From NCBI RefSeq assembly GCF_001580045.1, contig NZ_LSZP01000046.1, positions 1 to 41,477 on the forward strand: a stretch of 41,477 bases of DNA. The letters are read 5' to 3'. Source of the DNA: Cephaloticoccus capnophilus (lineage in GTDB: Bacteria; Verrucomicrobiota; Verrucomicrobiia; Opitutales; Opitutaceae). The notes beneath the pieces are model-generated. The model was given only the letters and a program-made list of their open reading frames with translations. It was not told where the DNA came from and ran no database searches. The position numbers and the translations under genes are program-made. Shown here piece after piece: positions 7,983 to 15,858 of the stretch (position 1 is the stretch's first letter; the number at the start of each line of letters is the position of its first letter).

Positions 7983-10421
7983 ATGCAAAAAACACCCTTC
8001 CTTCTGCTTAGTGCAGCGCTGTTCTTTGGCGGCGTAAGCGACGCGGCCTCTTCCGGTGATCGGGCCGACTTTAGCGATAGCGACTTGGTCGAGCTCGATC
8101 GCTACGAAGTCGCGGGTCTGCCCTTGGCCGACTCGATTAACCCGCTCGCGCGTGCGACCGACGGCCTCTTTGGCGACTACCGCAGCCCGCTCGAAACGCC
8201 GCGTGCGGCCTCGACGATCACGCAAGCCCTGTTGCGCGAGCGCGGCATCGGTGGCGTGCGCGAGTTTATGCTCTACACGCCTGGGGCGCGTGCGGCGGCC
8301 AGCTTTGGTAAGGTCACTGCGCCTACCGTTCGCGGCGACGTGGCAGAGACTTTTCTCAACGGCCAGCGGATCAGTTATAACTATTTTGGCGTGTTCCCGT
8401 CGTTTAATGGCATCGAGGCGATCGACGTCGTGCGTGGGCCGGGCTCGGCGATTTACGGCAGTGGGTTTTTCACCGGTGGCTATGTGAACTACGTGACGAA
8501 GCAGCCGCAGTTTATCCCGGAGACGACGCTGACCTTGCGCGTGGGCACTTGGGTGCCGGGCGGCGGCGCGGGCTCGGCCTCTTGGCTCAATGGTTCGTGG
8601 CAAGTCGATACGACTGCACCGACTGCGGATGGCCGCTCGGCGTGGCGCGTGAGCTACGAGGGCAAGGCGGATAAGACTTTCTTTCGCCGAGCGGGTGCGC
8701 GCGACGACCGCCAGGATTTGTTTCTCGCATGGACTCGGCGGCCGTCGGGCAGCAGCAGCGGCGGGCTCACGCTGGACGCCAACGCGCAGGTCCTTTGGCA
8801 GGCATCGCCGCAGCTCCTAGGGGTAAACCGGCCTACGCAGGAGCTGATTGACCACGGGATTTATTACAGCGGTGCCTTGCCCGACCTGGGGCTCAATCCT
8901 GATACGGGCGCAATCGCGGGTACGATTAATGGAGTGACGACGGCGAAGATAAGGCGCGATGCGACGTTGTTTTCTCCGGGGGATTTTTCCAACGCGGTGC
9001 TCACTCGCGGGCAGTTTATCGCGACGGCGCGACCGAGCGCCGACCAGAAATTCATTAACCGCACACTTGGGGAATACATTAATCGTCGTCGGTATCATGA
9101 GTTTGAATACGCGGAATATGCTGAGCAGCTCACGATTGAGAATCGCAGCGAGTGGCATACGCGTTTCGCGCTCTGGGGGCGACCGCATGCGCTGATCGCG
9201 GGCGGCACGCTGCGCTACGAGGAGCGCGAGAGTTATACGAATTACTTTAACGAATACTTCTTCCAATACGACTTGAGTGCGCCGCCGAAGCCGGAGGATG
9301 GGAAGGCCGCGCGTTACAATCACCCGCGCGATTATCCGCAGTCGTATTGGGAGGGATTTCGCGGGCCGGGCGGGCGCTTGTTCTTTCCGCTATCGTATGG
9401 GAGTTCTGAGACGAGTGCCTCGACCTTGTGGAATCCGGCACTGTTTGTGCAGGACGATGTCGAGCTGACCGATTCGCTTGCGCTTCTGGTGGGCGGGCGG
9501 CTTGACGGGTTCATCGCCAAGGCGCGCGACCCGCTCGGTGAGGCGAGCGGTATTGATTGGCGCGATACACGCAGCGAGAGTGCGTTTTCGTGGAATGGGA
9601 GCTTGCGTTACAGGCCGCGCGGTCTGGCGGATCGCGCGAGTTTCTATGCGACTTACCAGCGCGCTTACGCGGTGCAGGGGCATGTGGCGGGCGGTGGGAT
9701 CATCCTCAAGGAGGACCCAGACGACCCGACGCGCGGCGTGATCGACCCCGATGACTTTGCGAATCTGAGCCGACTCGCGGAGCTGGGGGCGAAGTTCGCG
9801 CTGCGCGAAAATGCGCTCTACCTAGGAGTAGCGTTGTACGACCAGCGACGCAGCGAGTTCGAGCTGGGCGGTGGGCGCAAAAACCTAAAAGCGCGCGGCG
9901 CGGAGTTGGAGTTGGTTTACCAACCGGATGCGCGGCTTAACGCGACCTTCAACGTCGCGCTGAGCGATGCCCGCCTCGATAACTCGACTGCGAGCCAAGC
10001 TGGCGGCACTTCGCTTTACAACCTGTATGCCAAAGGCGCGGGCCCGGGCGGGCGTGGTAACGGGAAGGGCTTTACTTGGGAAAAGTTGCCGCCGGGCGAC
10101 TATCGGATCGCCGGACACTCGCGTTTGGTGTTCAACACGAGCGGTTCATACCAACTCAAAAACGGCTTTGGCGCGGGGCTGGGGGCGAGTTGGCAGAGCG
10201 AGGCGCCGGGGAATTTGACCAACGAATACCACATCCCCGCGCAGCTTTTTGTGGACGTATTTGTGTTTTATCGCGGGCCGCGCTGGAGCGTGAACCTCGA
10301 TATCCTCAATGCGCTTGACCGGCGAAATTGGGCGCACAATGGGGGGAACTTCTCGAACCACCAAATCGTTTTCCAGGAGCTGCCATTGCGCTTTGAGGGT
10401 TACGTGAAGCGGCGCTTTTAG
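7983..10421 (+). CDS. TonB-dependent receptor under TPP riboswitch (probable thiamin or thiamin-precursor importer)
   Basis: This 812-residue outer membrane receptor starts at ATG 7983, which gives the signal peptide MQKTPFLLLSAALFFGG followed by VSDAAS. The mature N-terminus has LVELDRYEVAG, then a plug (TPRAASTITQALLRERG, VRGDVAETFLNGQR, IEAIDVVRGPGSAIYG), and the barrel ends in EGYVKRRF. The TPP riboswitch about 130 nt upstream implies that TonB-driven uptake of thiamin, its phosphates or a moiety such as HMP is repressed when thiamin is plentiful. This parallels riboswitch-controlled thiamin receptors known in other Gram-negatives, but the protein's closest visible relative is the tandem paralog upstream. 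No inner-membrane thiamin transporter or thi gene lies in the window. Confidence 0.92.
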   Translation: MQKTPFLLLSAALFFGGVSDAASSGDRADFSDSDLVELDRYEVAGLPLADSINPLARATDGLFGDYRSPLETPRAASTITQALLRERGIGGVREFMLYTPGARAAASFGKVTAPTVRGDVAETFLNGQRISYNYFGVFPSFNGIEAIDVVRGPGSAIYGSGFFTGGYVNYVTKQPQFIPETTLTLRVGTWVPGGGAGSASWLNGSWQVDTTAPTADGRSAWRVSYEGKADKTFFRRAGARDDRQDLFLAWTRRPSGSSSGGLTLDANAQVLWQASPQLLGVNRPTQELIDHGIYYSGALPDLGLNPDTGAIAGTINGVTTAKIRRDATLFSPGDFSNAVLTRGQFIATARPSADQKFINRTLGEYINRRRYHEFEYAEYAEQLTIENRSEWHTRFALWGRPHALIAGGTLRYEERESYTNYFNEYFFQYDLSAPPKPEDGKAARYNHPRDYPQSYWEGFRGPGGRLFFPLSYGSSETSASTLWNPALFVQDDVELTDSLALLVGGRLDGFIAKARDPLGEASGIDWRDTRSESAFSWNGSLRYRPRGLADRASFYATYQRAYAVQGHVAGGGIILKEDPDDPTRGVIDPDDFANLSRLAELGAKFALRENALYLGVALYDQRRSEFELGGGRKNLKARGAELELVYQPDARLNATFNVALSDARLDNSTASQAGGTSLYNLYAKGAGPGGRGNGKGFTWEKLPPGDYRIAGHSRLVFNTSGSYQLKNGFGAGLGASWQSEAPGNLTNEYHIPAQLFVDVFVFYRGPRWSVNLDILNALDRRNWAHNGGNFSNHQIVFQELPLRFEGYVKRRF

Positions 10422-10474
10422 CAGTCGCAGAGTTGTTTTTGCGGTGGGGCTCGTCGCGGTCGTAGCGCGGGCCT

Positions 10475-10511
10475 CGCCGTCCTGAGGAGTGAAGAGGGAT
10501 AGAGGACGGCG
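10475..10511 (+). terminator. Possible terminator hairpin after thiamin-type receptor
   Basis: A 9-bp stem pairs CGCCGTCCT (10475-10483) with AGGACGGCG (10503-10511), followed after a few bases by ATTCATTTTTG. The large loop (19 nt) and the distance to the T run make it a weak intrinsic terminator. It lies in the 131-bp gap between the receptor stop and the next gene. Confidence 0.3.
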
Positions 10512-10552
10512 CAGGATTCATTTTTGCGCCGCTCGCGTGGGGCGAGAGTTGC

Positions 10553-11185
10553 ATGCAGGCGTGGTTTGCACTCCGCTTCGCATTTATGATTTCGCTCCTC
10601 GAAGGTAGTGCGGCCAAAGTGCGCAAGAAGGTCCCCGAAAAGGTCTTCGCGCTGCGCTTGGAAATCGTGGGCACCGCGCCCGTGATTTGGCGGCGACTAC
10701 TCGTGCGCGAGAGCATGTGGGTCTCCCAACTTCACGAGGCGATTCAGGTGGTGTTCGATTGGTTCGATTACCAGACGCACGCGTTCGTGTTTGATGGGCT
10801 GCGGCTGGGGAATCCAGTGCGCCGCGATGATTGGCTGGTGGAGGACGACCGTGACGTGCGGCTCTCTGACCTCAACATTGAGCAGCTCGGCCGGTTTGGC
10901 TACGAGTATCACTTTGGCGAGAGCTGGCGGGTGAGTGCGACGGTCGAGCATGTGGGCCTTTTGGAAAAAGGTCAGGTGTATCCGCACTGCGCTGCTGGTG
11001 AGCGCGCTGGGCCGCCCGAGGATTGCGGCGGGCTGGAGTCGTTTGCCGATATGCTGCACTGCATCCGCGAGCCGGACTCCGAACTCGGGCGCGAGTGGCT
11101 GGAGTGGCTGGGCGAGAGCTACGACCCGCAACACTGCGACCTGGAGAAAATCAACAAGGCACTGGGCAAGCTGCTGAAAAGCTAA
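10553..11185 (+). CDS. Plasmid pRiA4b ORF-3-like family protein
   Basis: The protein has 210 residues from ATG 10553; ATG 10586 (MISLLEGS) is an equally good start and would remove 11 residues. The family core is clear: VFALRLEIVGTAPVIWRRLL (about residues 31-50), then VSQLHEAIQVVFDWFDYQTH, then an acidic, aromatic C-terminal part with HCAAGERAGPPEDCGG and the closing SYDPQHCDLEKINKALGKLL. These match the pRiA4b ORF-3 family (PF07929), which is widespread on plasmids, transposons and chromosomes and has no established biochemical function. There is no transposase next to it, so a mobile origin is only suggested by the family. Confidence 0.85.
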   Translation: MQAWFALRFAFMISLLEGSAAKVRKKVPEKVFALRLEIVGTAPVIWRRLLVRESMWVSQLHEAIQVVFDWFDYQTHAFVFDGLRLGNPVRRDDWLVEDDRDVRLSDLNIEQLGRFGYEYHFGESWRVSATVEHVGLLEKGQVYPHCAAGERAGPPEDCGGLESFADMLHCIREPDSELGREWLEWLGESYDPQHCDLEKINKALGKLLKS

Positions 11186-11406
11186 GCGGTCTGGCGGGCC
11201 CCGCGATTGCGCGGCGGCGGCGCATGCGGCGTTGGGCAGGCCGAGGTCGAGAGGCTTGGCAGGCGGGTAATTGTACCAGTTTTGAAACAGTCAAAAACAC
11301 GGCTTGACGCGTGCATTGAGGCTCGCACAGGTAGCGCCTGTTCTTTGTCACCCGTATTCGTGGTCGGCTGGGAGGGATTGGAATTAGCCGATCCTTCCGT
11401 TCGACC

Positions 11407-11700
11407 ATGAACACAAAGTACAGGATTACGTTTGTTATGCAGCCTGGGGGTTTCGGGCCCACGGGAGCGTTTGTCTCGATTGGCGAGGGTAAATCCCCCG
11501 CGGTGATCGAGGACGCCGGTTGGCCCAAGCGCCGCAATGGAGAGCCCATCTCCGTGCGTTGCGCAGAGGCTCCTGCCACTGCCGGACAAGCAATCGATAA
11601 TCAGAACTGGATTCGCACGGTCATAAGCCTCCCCAAGGCCCTAGGCCGGTCGGTCTGGTCTCCGCTCGCTCGTCGGGGTAAGCCGCTCCGAGCAGCATAA
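11407..11700 (+). CDS. Doubtful small ORF, or the body of an uncharacterised transcript
   Basis: A 97-codon reading frame ends 17 bp before a very strong intrinsic terminator at 11718-11757. The predicted peptide resembles no family I recognise. It opens plausibly (MNTKYRITFVMQPGGFG), but its second half is rich in Arg, Pro and Ala and does not look like a folded protein. The sequence just upstream (11363-11399) can form two competing stems, TCGGCT/AGCCGA and GGAGGGAT/ATCCTTCC. The alternative is that the region from about 11300 to 11757 is a structured non-coding RNA. It was checked for the signatures of tmRNA, RNase P RNA and 4.5S RNA, and none was found. Confidence 0.25.
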   Translation: MNTKYRITFVMQPGGFGPTGAFVSIGEGKSPAVIEDAGWPKRRNGEPISVRCAEAPATAGQAIDNQNWIRTVISLPKALGRSVWSPLARRGKPLRAA

Positions 11701-11717
11701 AAAATCAAGAAAATCAT

Positions 11718-11757
11718 ACCGGGGTGTGAGAGTAGTTTCTCACTCCCCGGTTTTTTT
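11718..11757. terminator. Strong intrinsic terminator, possibly bidirectional
   Basis: ACCGGGG (11718-11724) pairs with CCCCGGT (11745-11751), and GTGAGA (11726-11731) pairs with TCTCAC (11738-11743), around a GTAGTT loop, followed by seven T. This is the best terminator in the window. On the opposite strand the stem is followed by a moderately T-rich run, so it may also end transcription of the leftward PIG-L gene that stops at 11827. Confidence 0.9.
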
Positions 11758-11826
11758 GTGCCTGTATGAAATACGCGTGGTGGCGGTAGCGAGTGCAGCG
11801 GCGCGGCTGCGTGCGTAGGCGTTGCC

Positions 11827-12675
11827 TTAGCTCAGGCGTGTGAGGCGCGAGGCGACTTCCGCCCGCAGTCGGTCGATTTTGGCGAGGGCGAAGTCCTCCA
11901 CGCGCAGTGTGTCGTCGTGAGCGAGCGGGCTGAGGTCGATGGCCCAACACAGTTCACTCAATTGGTCGCTAGCGTGCGCGTCGAGGAAGGTGGCGTTGGC
12001 GCGGCGGCGGCCTAGGGCGGCGTCGTCGTAGCGTTTGCCGCCGACGACTTGCGAGGCGAAGACTTCGATCAGCGGGCGTTTGAGCGAGTCGTGCGCGCTT
12101 GCGTCGAGCGCAACGAGATCTTCGGCGAGAAGCCATTCGAGGCTGCGCCACGCCTCGACGCCGAGAACGCGGGGCGGGCGCGCCTGGCGTGGTAGCGAGC
12201 GGATGGCTTCGAGTGCTCGCAGAAAGGTGGCCACATGCGTGTCGTGCTTATCGAGCGGCTGGTGCAGATAGACGACTTGAGGGCGGCAGTTTTCGAAAAT
12301 CATGCGCAGGTCGGCGCGCACGGCCTCGTTGTTGGGGGCTTTGACGGCGGAGCTGGGGTGGGCGAGCTGGATTTGCAGGCCGTAGCCGCCGAGCCGTGCG
12401 GCGCGGCGCTGCTCCTCGGCGCGTACAGCTTTCATTTCTTCGTCGCTGTAGTTGGCGTAAGGGCCGCTGCGCGAAGAGCCCGCGCCATCGGTTACGATTA
12501 CGCCGCTTAGGTGCCGGTCGGCGCGACCAAAGCACTCGGCGACGGCGGGGTAGGCGTTGATCTCGATATCATCTTGGTGAGCGAGAACGCAGAGGTGAGT
12601 GGTGCGGGCGAGGGCAGTGGCGGGGTCTGCTCCGTCGGGGGTAAAGATGTCGGCCTTGGGCTGTGAGAATTTCAT
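11827..12675 (-). CDS. PIG-L/LmbE family deacetylase
   Basis: The 282-residue protein has the fold of zinc-dependent N-deacetylases acting on GlcNAc-type sugars. The N-terminal metal motif appears as LCVLAHQDDIEIN (His33, Asp35, Asp36), a variant of the usual AHPDDE. The third ligand region is LHQPLDKHDTHVATF (His144-His147), in place of the common HPDH. There is no signal peptide, so it should act in the cytoplasm. It is the last gene of a leftward cluster after a sugar nucleotidyltransferase and a NahK-like kinase, which fits deacetylation of an N-acetylated sugar or sugar conjugate. The substrate is inferred. A gap of 127 bp with a decayed repeat separates it from the kinase, so it may be expressed separately. 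Confidence 0.88.
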   Translation of the reverse strand: MKFSQPKADIFTPDGADPATALARTTHLCVLAHQDDIEINAYPAVAECFGRADRHLSGVIVTDGAGSSRSGPYANYSDEEMKAVRAEEQRRAARLGGYGLQIQLAHPSSAVKAPNNEAVRADLRMIFENCRPQVVYLHQPLDKHDTHVATFLRALEAIRSLPRQARPPRVLGVEAWRSLEWLLAEDLVALDASAHDSLKRPLIEVFASQVVGGKRYDDAALGRRRANATFLDAHASDQLSELCWAIDLSPLAHDDTLRVEDFALAKIDRLRAEVASRLTRLS

Positions 12676-12680
12676 AAAGT

Positions 12681-12770
12681 CGCAGGCTCCTTTATTTGGC
12701 GGTCCGCCTGACGGCGTGCACAGGACGACTTTAGTCGCCGAGCCGTCGTCAAGTGTTGGCGGGCCGTCAG
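12681..12770. repeat. Decayed fragment of the mosaic repeat family
   Basis: CGCAGGCTCCTTTATTTGGC at 12681-12700 (GG follows) resembles the start of the 48-nt module found intact near copies E and F, where the matching stretch reads CGCAGGCTGTTTTATTTGGC; 18 of these 20 bases agree. It is followed by short inverted repeats, including an outer CTGACGGC/GCCGTCAG pair (12708-12715, 12763-12770) and an inner CGACTTTAGTCG. It fills most of the gap between the kinase and deacetylase genes. It lacks the terminal repeats and the core. Confidence 0.5.
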
Positions 12771-12802
12771 GGTGATGGCGGTGTTGTGCGCTTGCGGAAA
12801 TG

Positions 12803-13915
12803 TTAGTCGATATGGCTTTCGAGGATCGAGTTAACCGCGTCCGTTTGCGCGGTGATGGAGCGTACGAGGGCGAGTTGGGTGCGGGCTCGCACGAGGTTGT
12901 GATCGGGGTATTGGGTTTTGAAATACACGTCGCCTTGCAGGTAATCGGTGAGGAAGCGCAGTGCGGTTTCGTAGGTCATGAGTTTGCCAGCGAATCCCAG
13001 GTGGGCGCGCTCGGTGGCGTTGAGCACAGGGCCGATTTCGGAGCCGAGGTAGCCTTCGACGAGGGCTTCGAAAAGTGTGACTTCAAAGCGCATATTGGCG
13101 GGGTCGGGGTCGTCTTCGAGTGTGGAGCTGGTGGCCGTGCGCACCATGTCGCCGAAGTCGTAGAGTGGGAGTCCGGGCATGAGGGTGTCGAAGTCGATGA
13201 CGGCGACGGCGCGGCCTGTCGCGTTGTCCAGCATCACGTTATTAATCTTGGTGTCGTTGTGAGTGATGCGTTCGGAGACCTCGCCGCGTGCGAGTAGCTC
13301 GAGGAGCGGGTCACAGTCGGCTTCGAGCGAGAGGGCGTAGTCAATTTCGGGTTGGGCGTTGGAGGCGCGCCCGAGGGAGTCAGTGGCCAGCGCGACGCGG
13401 AAGCTGTCGAAACGGCTGCGAGTGTTGTGAAAGTTGAGGATCGTTTCGTGTAGGCGTGGGCCGGGCAGATCGCTGAGCTGGGCTTGGAAGTCGCCAAAAG
13501 CGTGTGCGGTTTCGCGGGCTTGGTGGACTGTGGTGACGCGGTCGATGGTGTGGGCTCCTTCGATAAAGTCGTAAATGCGCCACCACTCACCGTCTGCATC
13601 GCGAGCGTAGGGGGCAGCGTCTACGGTGGGGATTAGGGTGAGTTGGCGGTTGCGCTTGGGCGGAGCTACTTTTCGCGCGAGGTGCTCGGTCACGCGCTTC
13701 ACATTATCCATCAGCGCAGGGATGTTTTTAAAAATCCGGTCGTTGATTCGCTGTGCGATGTAGCGGCGGGCTTGTCCGGTGGGGGCTTCGCAGTGGACGA
13801 GGAAGGTGTCGTTGATATGGCCGCTGCCGTAGGCGGTGGCGTTGGCAAAGCGGCCTTCGATTTCAAAGAGATTGAGGACCTCGGCGAGCTTTGCTGGGGG
13901 CGGGGTAGTGCTCAT
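12803..13915 (-). CDS. APH-fold sugar kinase, N-acetylhexosamine 1-kinase (NahK)-like
   Basis: This is a 370-residue member of the aminoglycoside phosphotransferase superfamily. The nucleotide loop is seen as YGSGHINDTFLV (about residues 29-40). The catalytic Brenner motif is ITHNDTKINNVML (Asp221 as base), followed by the metal-binding AVIDFDTLMPG (about 238-248). The N-terminal GSGHINDTF and the HNDTKINN pattern are typical of the NahK-like group, which makes hexosamine 1-phosphates from GlcNAc or GalNAc. It sits 33 bp after a sugar-1-phosphate nucleotidyltransferase gene, which would use its product to make a nucleotide sugar. The exact sugar is not determined by sequence. Confidence 0.85.
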   Translation of the reverse strand: MSTTPPPAKLAEVLNLFEIEGRFANATAYGSGHINDTFLVHCEAPTGQARRYIAQRINDRIFKNIPALMDNVKRVTEHLARKVAPPKRNRQLTLIPTVDAAPYARDADGEWWRIYDFIEGAHTIDRVTTVHQARETAHAFGDFQAQLSDLPGPRLHETILNFHNTRSRFDSFRVALATDSLGRASNAQPEIDYALSLEADCDPLLELLARGEVSERITHNDTKINNVMLDNATGRAVAVIDFDTLMPGLPLYDFGDMVRTATSSTLEDDPDPANMRFEVTLFEALVEGYLGSEIGPVLNATERAHLGFAGKLMTYETALRFLTDYLQGDVYFKTQYPDHNLVRARTQLALVRSITAQTDAVNSILESHID

Positions 13916-13948
13916 GGGGCGTTAGGCGCGTGGAGTGAGGGGCGTGGG

Positions 13949-14860
13949 TTAAAAGAGTTTTTTCGGGTACTCGCCCGCCGCGACGAGTGCGGCGATTCGG
14001 GCGACGACTTGGGCGCGGTCTTCGCGATAGGTGACGCCAAACCATTGGCTCGTGGTGGGGAGGAGTTGTACGGTCGTCTCGTTGCGGGCGATGAGGGCCG
14101 AGACGGCGGCGGGCAGGTAGAATTCGCTTTTGAGATCTCGGCCTTGTGAGTCGAGGAAGTGGCGCAGTTCTGTATCGAGTCCGTCGAGAAAGGCAGAGCT
14201 TGGGGCGCCAAAGCCCCAGCAATTCATCGAGGTGATTTCGTCGCCCGAATAGCGGGCTGATGGCGCCGTGCCTACCTCGGTTGCGAGGATGCCGGTGTGT
14301 TCTGTGATTGATTGGAGCTGGCCGCTTTGGGCATCGGCGAGGCAGATGCCGCGTGAGACTGCGCCGTTTTCTGAAAGCGTGTTTTTGAGTTGGAAGCCGA
14401 CCATTGCCGCGCGTGCCTTCGAGGCATTTTCGGGCGACGCATTTTGCAGAAACTGGGCAAGTTGCGCGAAGGAGTCGGCTCCGTAAAAATCGTCGGCATT
14501 GATTACGGCGAAGGGGCCATCGAGTTGCTCGCGTGCACACCACACTGCGTGGCCCGTGCCCCAAGGCTTTTCGCGGCCCTCCGGCATGCGGTAGCCCTTG
14601 GGTAGGGCGTCGAGCGCTTGGTAAGCGTAGTCGACTGCGAGGTGCCCGGCGTACTTTGCGCCGACTTGATTGCGAAACTGCGCGTCGAAATCGCGTCGGA
14701 TAATAAACACTACGCGCCCAAAGCCTGCGCGCGCGGCGTCGTACACGCCGTAGTCGAGCACGGTCTCGCCCGAAGGGCCGAGCGGGTCGAGTTGCTTGAG
14801 CCCGCCGTAGCGTGAGCCCATTCCGGCAGCGAGGACGAGGAGGGTAGGGGGCGGCAGCAT
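13949..14860 (-). CDS. Sugar-1-phosphate nucleotidyltransferase
   Basis: This 303-residue NTP-transferase-fold protein condenses a sugar 1-phosphate with an NTP to give an NDP-sugar and pyrophosphate. Residues 8-22 (LVLAAGMGSRYGGLK) are the nucleotide-binding signature G-x-G-x-R...K, although the usual Pro is replaced. The metal-binding Asp is in FAVINADDFYG (residues 117-127). KPWGTGHAVW (about 98-107) is a typical base-binding segment. It is the first gene of the leftward sugar cluster, with the NahK-like kinase 33 bp downstream. Together they form a salvage route from free sugar to nucleotide sugar. Whether the nucleotide is UTP or another cannot be read from sequence. Confidence 0.88.
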   Translation of the reverse strand: MLPPPTLLVLAAGMGSRYGGLKQLDPLGPSGETVLDYGVYDAARAGFGRVVFIIRRDFDAQFRNQVGAKYAGHLAVDYAYQALDALPKGYRMPEGREKPWGTGHAVWCAREQLDGPFAVINADDFYGADSFAQLAQFLQNASPENASKARAAMVGFQLKNTLSENGAVSRGICLADAQSGQLQSITEHTGILATEVGTAPSARYSGDEITSMNCWGFGAPSSAFLDGLDTELRHFLDSQGRDLKSEFYLPAAVSALIARNETTVQLLPTTSQWFGVTYREDRAQVVARIAALVAAGEYPKKLF

Positions 14861-15068
14861 AAGGGCCGCGAGCAGAAGGGCGCGGCGCGGGCGTATCGAC
14901 TGTTTTCCCCTTCCTTACGCAAAAATCCCCGTGCAGGTGAGTTTAGCTGCGTGGGTTTGGGTGTTCCGGGGAGAGCGTGATTGGCGAGCCAGCTCCGGCC
15001 TGCCGCTGTGGTTATAGAGCGTTGCTGCGGGCTGTTGGGCGAGTGGGGGCGCGGCCTCGCTATCCCGC

Positions 15069-15650
15069 CTAGCTAAGTGACTCCAGCGCACCGATACGGA
15101 TCATGTGAATGGCGATCGCAGCGAGCAGCATGGACACGATTTTGGAAATCGCTCGCAGCCCTGTTTGCCCGATTTTTTCACCCAGCCAATCGCTGTACGC
15201 AAAGGCCAGTGCCATGATGCCGAGGTTCGAGATGAGTGCGGCCAGTGTCATCCAAAGCCCGACCGTGTGCGTGAGCAGCAGCAGTGCAGCGATCATTGCG
15301 GGGCCTGCGATGAGCGGCATCCCAAGCGGCACTACACCGAAGCCTTCGGACAAGGTCTCGGGCAGTTCGGAGGTGGAGTGGATGAGGTCGCGCGCGGCGA
15401 GGATGAAGAGGATGAGCCCACCGGCGACTTGGAAGTCGCTTACGCTAATCCCGATGGCCTCGAAAATGCTCTTCCCTAAAAACAGGAAAATCAGCGCGAC
15501 ACCGCCTCCGGTGAGGAGGGCATGGCGGGCGATACGCTGCCGCTGCGGGCGCGCCGTCCCGCGTGCCAGTGCGAGGAAAATCGCGACCAGCCCTATCGGA
15601 TCGACGGCCACGAAGAGTGGGAGGAATGCTTGTGCAAAATTCTTAATCAT
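15069..15650 (-). CDS. MarC family integral membrane protein (UPF0056)
   Basis: The 193-residue protein has six hydrophobic segments (near residues 7-27, 44-64, 71-90, 113-133, 138-157 and 171-190). The opening FLPLFVAVDPIGLVAIFLAL and the mid segment GVVPLGMPLIAGPAMIAALL are hallmarks of MarC/UPF0056 proteins. The family is of uncertain function; the early link to multiple antibiotic resistance was not sustained. The gene stands alone, leftward, with a divergent gap of about 208 bp to the GH88 gene. Confidence 0.93.
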   Translation of the reverse strand: MIKNFAQAFLPLFVAVDPIGLVAIFLALARGTARPQRQRIARHALLTGGGVALIFLFLGKSIFEAIGISVSDFQVAGGLILFILAARDLIHSTSELPETLSEGFGVVPLGMPLIAGPAMIAALLLLTHTVGLWMTLAALISNLGIMALAFAYSDWLGEKIGQTGLRAISKIVSMLLAAIAIHMIRIGALESLS

Positions 15651-15858
15651 GCGGCTGAGAATCGCCGCTTGGCCCGCTATCGCGCAAGGGGGCGAGTGCT
15701 ACCTCATCACGTCATAAGCGTGCAGCATGAAGGCTGCGCTGGAGCTTGAGAGTAGTCCGTTGACGAAGCGTGTGGAGCGTTTCTGCTGTCCGCTCACACT
15801 GCGTCCCCGCTCGGTGAATTCTTCTGCTTTTGCCCTCACTTTTAGGTGCCCCTTAGCC

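Noticed and set aside
10553-11185. pRiA4b ORF-3-like gene as evidence of an intact transposon
   Set aside because: No transposase, terminal repeats or target duplication is visible around it.
11300-11757. tmRNA, RNase P RNA or signal recognition RNA
   Set aside because: None of the hallmark segments of these RNAs was found on either strand.
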